Shown here: one piece after another, positions 15,082 to 28,109 of the stretch
Numbering within the stretch: position 1 is the first letter of the stretch
Layout: the number at the start of each line of letters is the position of its first letter
NCBI GenBank assembly: GCA_050247075.1
Contig: JBFWUW010000082.1
Span: 1-28,457, forward strand
DNA from: JBFWUW01 sp050247075
GTDB taxonomy: Bacteria > Planctomycetota > Planctomycetia > Pirellulales > JBFWUW01
Length of the DNA: 28,457 nt
Direction of reading: 5' to 3'
Made by a program: the position numbers and the translations under genes
Notes under the pieces: generated by a model
Database searches by the model: none
What the model was told of the DNA's origin: nothing
Seen by the model: the letters and a program-made list of their open reading frames with translations, nothing else

Positions 15082-16344
15082 CTACAAGCCCGTCAGCGTG
15101 CCATTGCTGGAACCGAAATGGTCGGCCTCGATTCCCAGCCGTTGCAGCATGGAGACGTACAAGTTGGAGAGTGGCGGCGGGTTGTCTGGGTCGAAAGCCA
15201 GATGCTGGCCATGTTGGAAGCCGCCGCCGGCCAGCAGCACTGGCAAGTTCTTGGAGGAATGGTTGCTGGCGTTGCCCAGGTTGCTGCTAAAGAAAACCGT
15301 CGTGCGGTCGAGCAGGCTTTCGCCCTGCTCCTGGGTGTTTTTCAGTTTGGCCAGCAATTCTTGCACGGTCTTCATTTTTTCCAGTTCCAGCGTCTTGAGC
15401 TGTGCGATCTTCTGCGGATCTTGGCCGTGATGCGAAAGGTCGTGATGGCCCAGGGAGACGCCAGGAATGGGAGGAACCTGGCTGGTCCCCAGCAGCAGCA
15501 TCGTCACCAGCCGCGTGGAATCGGTCTGTAAAGCCAAATGAATCAGGTCGAACATCAGGCGGTTCTTGCCGATCAGATCGGCCGAGTTGGGGTTATTTTG
15601 CGGTTGGGGCACATCGACCTTCGGCTTGGGACGTTTCGACCATTCCTCGGCCGTGGCCATGCGCTGCTCCAGCTCGCGCACGCTGGTGAAGTATTCGTCC
15701 ACCTTCTCGCGATCCTTCGTGCCCAGAGCCGGCTGCATTCGCCTGGCCTGTTCGCGAACGCTATCCAGAATGCTCTGCCCGTCGCGCAGCCGCCGAGCCT
15801 GGTTTTGGACTTCATCGGGACGCCCTTCCAAAAACAGCCGGGCGAAGACCTGCGCCGGGTACAGGTCGGAGGGGATCAATGCTCCGCTGCGCGTCCACGA
15901 CAGGCCAAAACCCTCGGCCGACAGCGACAGGCTGGCAAACCGGGTTTGATCGCCAATATGTTCGGCCGCCACCTGGTCCAACGAAATGCTATTGCGGAAG
16001 CCAGCGCGAACTTCTGGATGGGGCGCGGCCGTCAGAAAACTGAAGATCGAGTCGTGGCTCGAGCCGACATCGGGATGCGACAACCCGGAGATCACGGTAA
16101 AGTCATCCCGCAATTCCTCGAGCGGTTCCAGGTACGGGGTGAGTCCGTAGTCCTTGCCGGCTTCCTGGGGAAAGAAAGCCTCGGGATGCACGCCCAGCGG
16201 AGTGCAGATACAGACCATCCTCCGCGGCACGGCAGCCGCCTGTTGGCCAGCCCGCGCACGCGGCAGCAGACTGTCTAGCATGGGGAGCGCTAGCGTAACA
16301 CCGGCGGCGCGCAACAAATTGCGGCGATGGAACGGCTGGTTCAT
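15082..16344 (-). CDS. DUF1552 family exported protein
   Basis: 420 residues. The N-terminus carries a twin-arginine-like signal (HRRNLLRAAGVTLALPMLDS) followed by an RARA cleavage region, so Tat export is likely. Family landmarks are CTPLGVHPEAFFP near residue 46, LTPYLEPLEELRDDFTVISG, the LSHHG segment (GVSLGHHDLSHHGQDP), VFFSSNLGNASNHSSKNLP and the C-terminal LYVSMLQRLGIEADHFG. These resemble the sulfatase-like fold shared with DUF1501. DUF1552 genes almost always sit next to DUF1592-type genes, as here: the DUF1592 stop is 24 nt upstream, so the two form an operon. The biochemical role is unknown. Confidence 0.93.
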   Translation of the reverse strand: MNQPFHRRNLLRAAGVTLALPMLDSLLPRARAGQQAAAVPRRMVCICTPLGVHPEAFFPQEAGKDYGLTPYLEPLEELRDDFTVISGLSHPDVGSSHDSIFSFLTAAPHPEVRAGFRNSISLDQVAAEHIGDQTRFASLSLSAEGFGLSWTRSGALIPSDLYPAQVFARLFLEGRPDEVQNQARRLRDGQSILDSVREQARRMQPALGTKDREKVDEYFTSVRELEQRMATAEEWSKRPKPKVDVPQPQNNPNSADLIGKNRLMFDLIHLALQTDSTRLVTMLLLGTSQVPPIPGVSLGHHDLSHHGQDPQKIAQLKTLELEKMKTVQELLAKLKNTQEQGESLLDRTTVFFSSNLGNASNHSSKNLPVLLAGGGFQHGQHLAFDPDNPPPLSNLYVSMLQRLGIEADHFGSSNGTLTGL

Positions 16345-16368
16345 AAATGTTTCTCACTTCAAAAACGG

Positions 16369-18804
16369 TCATTTCCGCTGAAATAAATCACTCTGCACGA
16401 TCGCATGGATCAATGATCGAAAACCGTATTGGCTGTCTCGTGCCTGGGTTACGATGGCCTCGAGCGCCGGCCGATCGTACTCGCCAGTTGGGCCGCCGGT
16501 ACCGTAGGTCAACAGCCGGGTGGCTAACGCTCGGGCCAGTTGGTCTTTGTCCTCCAGCAACAGTTGTTTGAGCTCGTCGATATTCTGGAAGGCGCGGCCG
16601 TCGGGCAGCACATCGGCCGGATCGACCTTCAGCCCATGATAGTATGGCATACGGCGGCCATCGACGACCACTTCCTCCGCGCCGGGAGCCCATCCAGCCA
16701 GGCGATAGCGGTCTCGCCAGCCGCCGATCACGTCGAAGTTTTCCAGGGCAAAGCCAGGGGGATCGATCTCGGTATGGCAACTAGCACAGGTGTCAAGCTG
16801 GCGGTGTTTGGCCAGTTGCTCGCGGATGGTTGTGGCGCCACGAATGTCCGGCTGCAACGCGGCGACATCCTCTGGCGGACGCGGCGGAGGCGTCCCCAGA
16901 ATGCGGTCCAGTACCCAGGCGCCGCGCGTGACGGGCGAGGTGCTGGTGCCATTGGCCGTGACCTTCAACACGCTGGCCATCGTCATCACGCCCCCGCGGT
17001 GGCTGCCGGGAGGTAACGTCGTCTTGCGGAACTCGTAGCCATACACGCCGGGTATGCCATAGTGCCGGGCCAGCCTGCCGTTGAGCATGGTAAAGTCCGA
17101 AGCCACGAAATTCGCCAGGCTCAGATCGTGCCGCAACAGTTCCTCAAAAAACAGCTCGGTCTCGCGGACCATCGAGACCTTGAGCATGTCGTCGAACTCC
17201 GGATGCAACAAATGCCCCGGCTCGGTGAAGTCGATATCGCGCAGACTCAGCCATTGGCCGACGAAGTTGGTGGTAAAGGCGTGCGCCCGCGGGTCTTGCA
17301 ACATGCGTTCCACTTGCGCCGACAATACTTCAGGCTGGTCCAGCTTCCGCTGCTCGGCCAGAGCCAGCAGTTCCTCGTCTGGCATGGTACTCCACAAGAA
17401 GTACGACAACCGGCTGGCCAGCGCAAATGGATCAAGCCGACCGGGCGTTTCTCGCAGAAACAAGAATTCCGGCGAGACCAACACGGCCGTCAGGCCGACC
17501 CGCAACGCCTGCTCGAACGAATTGCCCTCCGCCCGATTGCGCTCCACCAGTTCAATCAGCGGAGCGATTTCGTCCTCGGCCACGGGCCGCCGAAACGCGC
17601 GGCGGGCAAAGTCCAGCAGTATCCGCCGGCTATCGGCCGCAGAATCGTTGGAAACGACTTCCACGCGATCCGAGACGTTGTAGACCGGCGCGGCCGCCTG
17701 CGGCAAGTCGCCGAAGATGCGGCGGTGGCTGGTTGGAGGCCATGCATCGTGCAGCGGTCCCTCGACATCCACCCATTCCACCGCCAGGCCAGGCCCGTCG
17801 TATTTCTCGGATCCCGATTTTGTCACCACATTCGCGCTGGCCAGGCCGTAGGGCTGAATGCGGATATGGTTGCGGGCCTCAAAATGGTCCACGAACTCGA
17901 CCACACTGGATTCTTCCGGCAGGGCATCGAAATAGCCGACCAGGTGGTTCTTGGTTCCCATCAGCATGGGGCCGGCATCGACCCGGTAGCTCACCGGCTC
18001 GTCCCCGCTTTGAACCGCCATCGTGGAAATGCGAATCCGATACCGGCCGCGGTCGGGCGGGTAAAATTCACCGAGCGTAATTCCATTCCAGGGAGAGGAA
18101 CTGAACAAGACCACCGTATCGCCCGTGATCCGATAGACGTCCTCGGTAGTCGTCTGAACAAGCCGGTCGTTTTTCAGCGAGTAGCGTTTTTTGACGAGTG
18201 GCGGCTGGGGCCGATTGGCAATCGCCAAGTCGAGCGCTTTGTCGGCTGCTTCCAGGTACTTTTCCATCAAGAACGACGAGGTATGCAGCGCCTCGCCGAT
18301 GTTGTCGAACCCGTGCGACGACGTGTCCAGCGGCAGCAGGTCTTGCAACTCCACCTGAATGCCCAACAGATCGCGAATGGTGTTTTCGTACTCCACGCGA
18401 TTCAACCGCCGCAGCACCACGCGTCCCTCGGCGCGGCGGACCGTTACGGACGCTTGAACGTGTTTCTCGATCCACTCCACCAGCATCCGTTGCTCGGCAT
18501 CAGTCGGCCGTGGCTTGGGCCGGGGGGGCATTTCACCCTTGCGAACACGATCCAGCACTTTTTGCCACTGCGACAGGGCCGACTCGTCGGCAAAACCCGA
18601 GTCCAATCGATCAACGCGAAAATCTCCCTTGGCCTGCTCCGCCCCATGGCAGCCCTGGCAATGCTTAGCCAGCAACTCGCGAACCGCGGCCACGCTTGGG
18701 CCGGTATCGGCCGGCGGCGATTCCGTCTGGCACCAGGCAGTCGTCGCCTGACTGGCCAAGCAGGAAAGCAGCAACAGGCATGTACTTCGACAAAAAGCGA
18801 TCAT
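16369..18804 (-). CDS. DUF1587/1595/1592/1588/1585 cytochrome-like exported protein
   Basis: About 811 residues from the ATG at 18804, chosen because AGAAAGG lies 11 nt upstream and a signal peptide follows directly (CRSTCLLLLSCLASQATTAW). The frame is open further up to 18906. The N-terminal cytochrome-c-like segment has CQGCH (49-53) and MPPRPKPRP. DUF1587 follows (LNRVEYENTIRDLLGI), then a carbohydrate-binding-like beta region, DUF1595 (RRILLDFARRAFRRPVAEDE), DUF1592 (LASRLSYFLWSTMPDEELL), DUF1588 (HRGGVMTMASVLKVTANGT) and DUF1585 near the end. A second CxxCH, DTCASCHTEIDPPGF (C673, C676, H677), precedes the last domain. The set is characteristic of planctomycetes and relatives and its role is unproven. 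It is the first gene of the pair with DUF1552; a TPR-like gene lies 102 nt upstream on the same strand. Confidence 0.92.
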   Translation of the reverse strand: MIAFCRSTCLLLLSCLASQATTAWCQTESPPADTGPSVAAVRELLAKHCQGCHGAEQAKGDFRVDRLDSGFADESALSQWQKVLDRVRKGEMPPRPKPRPTDAEQRMLVEWIEKHVQASVTVRRAEGRVVLRRLNRVEYENTIRDLLGIQVELQDLLPLDTSSHGFDNIGEALHTSSFLMEKYLEAADKALDLAIANRPQPPLVKKRYSLKNDRLVQTTTEDVYRITGDTVVLFSSSPWNGITLGEFYPPDRGRYRIRISTMAVQSGDEPVSYRVDAGPMLMGTKNHLVGYFDALPEESSVVEFVDHFEARNHIRIQPYGLASANVVTKSGSEKYDGPGLAVEWVDVEGPLHDAWPPTSHRRIFGDLPQAAAPVYNVSDRVEVVSNDSAADSRRILLDFARRAFRRPVAEDEIAPLIELVERNRAEGNSFEQALRVGLTAVLVSPEFLFLRETPGRLDPFALASRLSYFLWSTMPDEELLALAEQRKLDQPEVLSAQVERMLQDPRAHAFTTNFVGQWLSLRDIDFTEPGHLLHPEFDDMLKVSMVRETELFFEELLRHDLSLANFVASDFTMLNGRLARHYGIPGVYGYEFRKTTLPPGSHRGGVMTMASVLKVTANGTSTSPVTRGAWVLDRILGTPPPRPPEDVAALQPDIRGATTIREQLAKHRQLDTCASCHTEIDPPGFALENFDVIGGWRDRYRLAGWAPGAEEVVVDGRRMPYYHGLKVDPADVLPDGRAFQNIDELKQLLLEDKDQLARALATRLLTYGTGGPTGEYDRPALEAIVTQARDSQYGFRSLIHAIVQSDLFQRK

Positions 18805-18906
18805 GCCGTCCGCAACCTTTCTCATCGCGGGATGAAACATGGGCTTTCGCATGGCGGGACCCGATGAATGGGAAGGCAAGCAAGCCGCAATCGGCTTCAT
18901 CGCCAA

Positions 18907-20175
18907 TTATCGCGACTCCAGCCACGATTGATACTGCGGCGACTTCACGAATTCAGCGTACTCTGGAACGGTAGTGAGGTCTTCAAGTTCGACGGCGAAA
19001 TTCGAATCGATGAATTTGAGCGACTCCAAGACGCCCTCAAAATCGCTCTCTTGGAGTTGGATAGTGATCAGGATCCAATGGTAACTGATTATATCGGACT
19101 CTTGTTCAATCGCGCGGCTGATGGCGCGGCGGGCTTTTTCCAATTGGCCTTCACTGCTGTAGAGATTAGCCCGCAAGGCATCCATGTAGCTGTCGCCTCC
19201 TATGGCTTTGTCAAAGCAGTTCAGGCAGCGCATGGCCCGTTTGTAGTCCTGCTTTAGGAAATAGGCGTCAATCATCATCAAGTCCATGCTTCCGTCGTCG
19301 GGAACAAGTTGCTCCAGGTCAGCCATGGTGGCGGCATACTCGGCTTCTCCCACGGCTTGGGCGGCAGCGTGACGCAAGACGATGACCGATCGTTCGCGAT
19401 GGAGTTCGCGCGGCAATTTTTCACTCAGCCGCAGCGCTTCGGCCCCTTGCCCGCCGCGAACGAGTTCCGCGATCTTGGCGATATCTTGGATATGTTCGAC
19501 GAGTGGGTTCTTGGTGCCGCGCAGCCGGTCCAAAAAGCCCTTGTTCTTGTCCATCACGAACATCAGGTACATTCGCCGGACCGATTCGGAGACTGATTCG
19601 CCGTTGATATAAAGATACATGTCCACCGCCCGGACTACGCCGTCGGCTCGTCGAGCCAGCGTAAAGTCGTGGTAGGCCGCTCCGCCCGTCCCTGGCATCA
19701 GCCGCATCAGCACCCGGTGCTGGCCGTCGATCCGCAGCACGCGGATCATCCTGTAGGGATAACCCTGGTCGATCGCATTCTGAACATCTCCCAACACGCT
19801 CTTGGTAATTCCTTGCACGGCTCCCTGGGAAAAACCCGTGCGCATGTTTTGCGGCACATCAATGCCCGACGTGGCCCGGTCGAGCATTGACCTCCAGTCG
19901 ATCAAGCTGGCCAATAGTGCGTCTTCGTGGGCCGCCATTCCTCGAACAAGCTGGTTGCCCCATCCTTGGCACTCTTCTTCCGTCAGCGGTTCGCCAACGT
20001 GGTAGGCGCTGATCGGCTGCATATCCTCAATGGCCGCGCGATCCGCCTTGATGGAACCGCCCGATGCCGCCCCACCCGGCGTGGGTGCGGCTTGTTGCCG
20101 GCAGCCCAAGCAGGCCATTGTGCCAAGCAAGAATGACCAGCACACAACCTTCCGGTGCCAACGAATGTTGCACAT
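18907..20175 (-). CDS. Hypothetical exported (lipo)protein with TPR-like repeats
   Basis: About 422 residues from the ATG at 20175; an in-frame start at 20226 would add 17 residues. The N-terminus has a basic region, then VVCWSFLLGTMACLGCRQQ, a lipoprotein-like signal with cysteines in MAC and LGC, neither a perfect lipobox. A proline/glycine-rich linker follows. The middle domain (residues ~50-220) is unrecognised but folds plausibly (DGVVRAVDMYLYINGES). The C-terminal half is helical and TPR-like: DGSMDLMMIDAYFLKQDYKR, ALRANLYSSEGQLEKARRAI and ILITIQLQESDFEGVLESL. It ends close to the DUF1592 gene and may be co-transcribed with it. No SD is evident. I cannot assign a function; a scaffold or protein-interaction role is a guess. 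Confidence 0.7.
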   Translation of the reverse strand: MCNIRWHRKVVCWSFLLGTMACLGCRQQAAPTPGGAASGGSIKADRAAIEDMQPISAYHVGEPLTEEECQGWGNQLVRGMAAHEDALLASLIDWRSMLDRATSGIDVPQNMRTGFSQGAVQGITKSVLGDVQNAIDQGYPYRMIRVLRIDGQHRVLMRLMPGTGGAAYHDFTLARRADGVVRAVDMYLYINGESVSESVRRMYLMFVMDKNKGFLDRLRGTKNPLVEHIQDIAKIAELVRGGQGAEALRLSEKLPRELHRERSVIVLRHAAAQAVGEAEYAATMADLEQLVPDDGSMDLMMIDAYFLKQDYKRAMRCLNCFDKAIGGDSYMDALRANLYSSEGQLEKARRAISRAIEQESDIISYHWILITIQLQESDFEGVLESLKFIDSNFAVELEDLTTVPEYAEFVKSPQYQSWLESR

Positions 20176-20581
20176 GAGAACGGCCGCCCATTGAGAAAAA
20201 GTCGCCGGCGAAGACCGCCGGGCCAACCGCGATTATCGGCCAACGCGGCCCCTTCCGCCAGCGGCATTTGGGCGGAATTACGCGGCGGTGGAAAACGCGG
20301 CACCCAAGCCCGAGCCACGATTGTTGGTGGCAGTCTTGATAGTCGAATCCGGTAACGAAACAGCCAACCAACTTGGCCGTGGCGAGGGGTGGCTGGGTCA
20401 GTAGCGAAGCGGATGGCCCAGCGGAGTGATGTTCCAACCTTGTTGCCCCGGAGTAGCGTCCATCGGCCATTCTGGTTGGAAGGGCAACTCCGCTGGGCCT
20501 TCCCGTTGGTCAGACGCCAGCCACCATTCACCCAAGCCAGCCACGGATACTGGAACTGTCAGCACGGCGGAAGCCATTCGA
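20176..20581. other. Intergenic region between gltD and the TPR-like gene
   Basis: About 400 nt with no credible gene. It contains the second 138-bp palindromic repeat (20388-20525). The remaining 20176-20387 should hold the promoter of the TPR-like gene on the minus strand, but I find no convincing sigma-70-type boxes. Reading frames crossing the repeat are produced by the repeat itself. Confidence 0.7.
20388..20525. repeat. 138-bp palindromic repeat with terminal inverted repeats, copy 2
   Basis: This copy folds best. Three nested perfect stems are visible: GGTGGCTGG/CCAGCCACC (20388-20396 with 20517-20525), GGCCCAGCGGAGT/ACTCCGCTGGGCC (20415-20427 with 20487-20499) and TTCCAACC/GGTTGGAA (20432-20439 with 20474-20481). 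They are separated by an almost symmetric 18/17-nt internal loop and a small asymmetric one, with a 34-nt apical loop. It lies 56 nt beyond the gltD stop codon, so a gltBD transcript would carry it in its 3' region. It could be a transcription end or mRNA-stabilising structure, or a MITE-like dispersed element. Confidence 0.92.
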
Positions 20582-22070
20582 CTACGAACGGCAGGCAAAG
20601 TCGCCGGCGTTGACGCCCGGCAGATGCGTGACGCCCATCAGGTGCTTATCGACGGCGCGGGCGGCCTCGCGGCCTTCGTGCAAGGCCCACACCACCAGCG
20701 ATTGTCCCCGGCGCATATCGCCCGCGGCAAAAACGCCTGGTACGCTGGTCTGGTAGTCGGCATTGCACTTAACATTGCCCCGCGGGTCGAGCTCAATTCC
20801 CAACTGCTCGATCATGCCGGGTTTTTCCGGGCCGACAAAACCCATCGCCAGCAGCACCAATTGGCAGGGCCAAACGCGTTCCGACCCGGGAACCTCCTTG
20901 AAATGGTGCCGGCCTTGTTCGTCCTTGTCCCATTCCAGTTCGACCGTCACCAGGCTCTCGACGTTATCGTTGGCGTCCCCCACGAACTGTTTGGTCAGCA
21001 GGCTCCAGTAGCGGTCGCAACCTTCCTCATGCGAGGAACTAGTCCGCATCATTATCGTCCAATTTGGCCAAGGGCTGCTGTCGGGCCGCTCGGAAGCGCG
21101 AGGGTATTTGCCCAAATCGGCCGGCTTGGGCAGCAGTTCAAACTGGGTGACGCTGCGTGCCTTCTGGCGGTTGGAGGTGCCGGTGCAGTCGCTGCCGGTG
21201 TCTCCGCCGCCAATAATGATGACATCCTTGCCTTCCGCCGTCAGCGAGATGTGGTCGGGGATGGTATCCCCCTGGTTGCGCTTGTTTTGCTGCGGCAAGA
21301 ACTCCATGGCGTAGTGAATGCCATTCAGCCCGCGTCCGGGGATAGGCAGGTCGCGGGCTTGCGTGGATCCGCCCGTCAGCAGGATGGCGTCGAAATTGTC
21401 GCGCAATTCTTGCACGGGCACGTCAAAGCCGACATTGGCGTTGCAGCGGAACTCGATCCCCTCGGCCTGCATCTGTTCAACGCGCCGCCACACATGTTGC
21501 TTTTCCAGCTTGAAGTCTGGAATACCGTACATCAGCAGGCCGCCAGGGCGGTCGGCCCGTTCAAATACCGCCACGCGATGCCCCGCGCGGTTGAGCTGTT
21601 GGGCGGCGGCCAGGCCGGCGGGGCCGCTGCCAACCACGGCCACGCTTTTGCCGGTGCGGGTGGCGGGGGGCTCTGGTTGGATCCAACCTTCGGCAATGCC
21701 GCGGTCGGCAATGGTCATTTCAATCTGTTTGATGGTGACGGGGTCTTCGTTGATGCCCAGCACGCAAGCGGTCTCGCATGGCGCGGGGCAGACCCTGCCG
21801 GTGAACTCAGGAAAATTGTTGGTGGCATGCAGGCGATCCAGCGCTTCGCGCCATTGGCCGCGATACACCAGGTCGTTCCAATCGGGGATGATATTGCCCA
21901 GCGGACAGCCGGTATGGCAAAACGGCACGCCGCAGTCCATGCAGCGCGCACCTTGCTGCGAGACTTCATCAGCCGATAACGGCACGACGAACTCTTGATA
22001 ATGCAACACCCGTTGCTCCGCCGGCGCGCTGCCGTAGAGCTGGCGACCGTACTTCATGAACCCGCGCACA

Positions 22071-22078
<8 letters not shown>
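20582..22078 (-). CDS. gltD: Glutamate synthase (NADPH) small subunit
   Basis: 498 residues. GltD supplies electrons from NADPH through FAD and Fe-S clusters to GltB, which makes two glutamates from glutamine and 2-oxoglutarate. The N-terminal cysteine-rich domain has C46, C49, C54 and C58 (CMDCGVPFCHTGC) and C97, C101 and C105 (CPAPCETAC), the usual [4Fe-4S] ligands. The FAD-binding GSGPAGLAAAQ (G150-G155) and the NADPH-binding IIIGGGDTGSDC (near 287-298) are intact, and the family ending GVFAAGDMRRGQSLVVWA is present. Its start overlaps the gltB stop by 8 nt (ATGGGTGA), and GAGGTGG lies just upstream, so translation is probably coupled. Length is normal for the family. Confidence 0.97.
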
Positions 22079-26638
<4,560 letters not shown>

Positions 26639-26654
<16 letters not shown>

Positions 26655-27715
26655 TCGTCTCTCCTTTCCATCGCGGCGGGCTTGGCACCCGTGGGACGTG
26701 CTTGTTCTGGTTCGCGGCTTTTGTCGCCACTCTTGGAATGGCCGTTGCCGTCAGTGTCGCGGTTTGATTTTTGGCCGGCACTGGCCGTGGCGGCCTCTTT
26801 TCCGCGCACTGCACCGCCCACCGAATCTAACTGGTTAGCCTGCTGTTGCAACAATTCAATGAAGCGCCAGGCGGTGCTGTGCAATTCCTTGCCGCGGCGA
26901 TGGATGATGCCCAGCGGCCGAACCAGTGCGTTTTTCTCTATCTGGCAGGCGGATAACGTCCCAGCGGCGACTTCCGCCGCCACCGTCGGTTCCGGCAATA
27001 GGCCCACGCCGGCATCAATTTCAATCGCCCGCTTGATCGTTTCGACGTTGTCAAATTCCATCACCACATGAAACTCAATCCGCCGCTGATTGAGCAGCCG
27101 GTCGATCTCATGGCGTATCGTCAGGTCGCTATCGAATCCCACCATGTTCTCGCCGTGCAGTTCATCCAGCGAAATAAGCTGCTGGCTCGCCAGCCGATGT
27201 TTGGGGGAACAAACCAGCACCATCGGTTCGTCGCGCCAGCGAATCGCCTCCAGTGTTCGCGATGCCCGCGGGTAGCTGACCAGCCCAAGATCGGCTTTGT
27301 CGTTTTCGATAGCCTGATAGACGCGGTGCGGGTGCAAGTACTCCAGCCGGACATTGGCCTTGGGGTACAGGCTCATGAACTCCTGCATATAACGGTTCAT
27401 GTGGTGCAGGCCCACGGAATAAATGGAGGCCACCCGCACTCGGCCGACCACTTCGTGATGCAACGTCCGCACCTTGTCTTCCAAGGCGACGTAGCCGTCG
27501 ACCAGTTCGCGGCAACCCTCGTAGTAGATTTCGCCCTCGGGGGTGAGCACGAATGGCCGCTTGGAGCGGTCGATCAGCTTCACGCCCAACCGCGATTCCA
27601 ACTGGTGGACCAACTGGCTAGCGCCCGACTGGGATATTGCGTTGTCGTCGGCTGCCCGCGAGAAGCTGCGCTGCTGCACGATATCGCAAAAGACCTTAAT
27701 GGACTTTAGGTGCAT
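26639..27715 (-). CDS. LysR-family transcriptional regulator upstream of gltB
   Basis: 358 residues from the ATG at 27715; a TTG at 27736 is a weaker option. The N-terminal winged HTH (MHLKSIKVFCDIVQQRSFSR, then QSGASQLVHQLESRLGVKL) is followed by the two-lobed LysR effector domain (VGRVRVASIYSVGL, ADLGLVSYP, VLVCSPKHRLA, EIDAGVGLLPEPTV) to about residue 297. The last ~60 residues are a low-complexity, charged, glycine/serine-rich tail absent from typical LysR proteins of about 300 residues. The gene overlaps the gltB start by 16 nt and runs in the same direction, so it is the first gene of a lysR-gltB-gltD operon. By analogy with GltC of Bacillus it may control gltBD and itself, but GltC is divergently transcribed and the effector here is unknown. 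Confidence 0.92.
26661..26670 (-). promoter_or_regulatory. Shine-Dalgarno site of gltB
   Basis: On the minus strand TGGAAAGGAG ends 6 nt before the gltB ATG. It lies inside the final lysR codons, consistent with translational coupling. It is among the strongest ribosome sites in the window. Confidence 0.75.
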
Positions 27716-27750
27716 GGAATGCCGGAGTGCCGCCAAAGGGATGAGGAAAT

Positions 27751-27776
27751 CAAATGCAAGGCAAATGCATTATTTG
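27751..27776 (-). promoter_or_regulatory. Candidate operator upstream of lysR
   Basis: CAAATGCA occurs twice, 11 nt apart (27751-27758 and 27762-27769), and the second copy is part of the dyad CAAAT-GCATT-ATTTG (27762-27776). It lies 36-61 nt upstream of the lysR ATG. Half-sites one helical turn apart suit a LysR-type or other dimeric regulator. There is no direct evidence of binding. Confidence 0.3.
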
Positions 27777-27891
27777 TGCCGAGCATATTAAGTTACTCAT
27801 GCCGATTCGGAATTGCAAGCACTCCTGCCGCCCGTTCTGGCCATGATTGTTAGCCGAATCATCAGATCAAAGGCGGCACGCCGTGACAATC

Positions 27892-27929
27892 CCTAAGTTC
27901 TTACCCAAATGATAATTAGGAATAAGAAC
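27892..27929. promoter_or_regulatory. Crossed inverted repeats upstream of lysR-gltBD
   Basis: CCTAA (27892-27896) is complementary to TTAGG (27916-27920), and the adjoining GTTCTTA (27897-27903) is complementary to TAAGAAC (27923-27929). The two pairings interleave, so as RNA they would be mutually exclusive or form a pseudoknot; as DNA they could be regulator half-sites. The role is unknown. Confidence 0.35.
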
Positions 27930-28109
27930 CGAGGCGTCCTGGTCCACAAAGGAATCGCAGGAAATTCATGCGAATCTGTGGCCGTTTTCCAGCAATTGCC
28001 TTAATCTTGCGGCTAAGCTTCATAAGTAAACATGCTTATGCGACGATTCACGAATGAAGGATTTTATTCCAGCGGCAACCACGATATCGCGCGGCTCTTT
28101 CCCAGCGCC

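Larger units (their letters stand above)
27716..28109. other. Regulatory gap upstream of lysR-gltBD
   Basis: About 390 nt without a credible gene, AT-richer than its surroundings, and the likely site of the lysR-gltB-gltD promoter. I find no sigma-70 box pair good enough to name. Dyads present are CAAAT-N5-ATTTG at 27762-27776, crossed inverted repeats at 27892-27929 (reported separately), and CATAAG/CTTATG at 28021-28040, which lacks a T-tract and is a weak terminator candidate for the DUF4126 gene. Confidence 0.6.

Noticed and set aside
17062..18867. A 601-codon open frame on the plus strand opposite the DUF1592 gene
   Set aside because: It is the exact antisense of a well-recognised protein with signal peptide and CxxCH motifs. 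Its translation is rich in His, Arg and Gln with no recognisable domain; high GC makes long antisense frames common.
20426..21979. A 517-codon open frame on the plus strand opposite gltD
   Set aside because: It lies antisense to intact gltD, starts inside the 138-bp repeat and shows no domain. It is a composition artefact.
28021..28040. Terminator of the DUF4126 gene (CATAAG/CTTATG hairpin)
   Set aside because: The stem is only 6 bp and AT-rich, with no T-tract; too weak to call.
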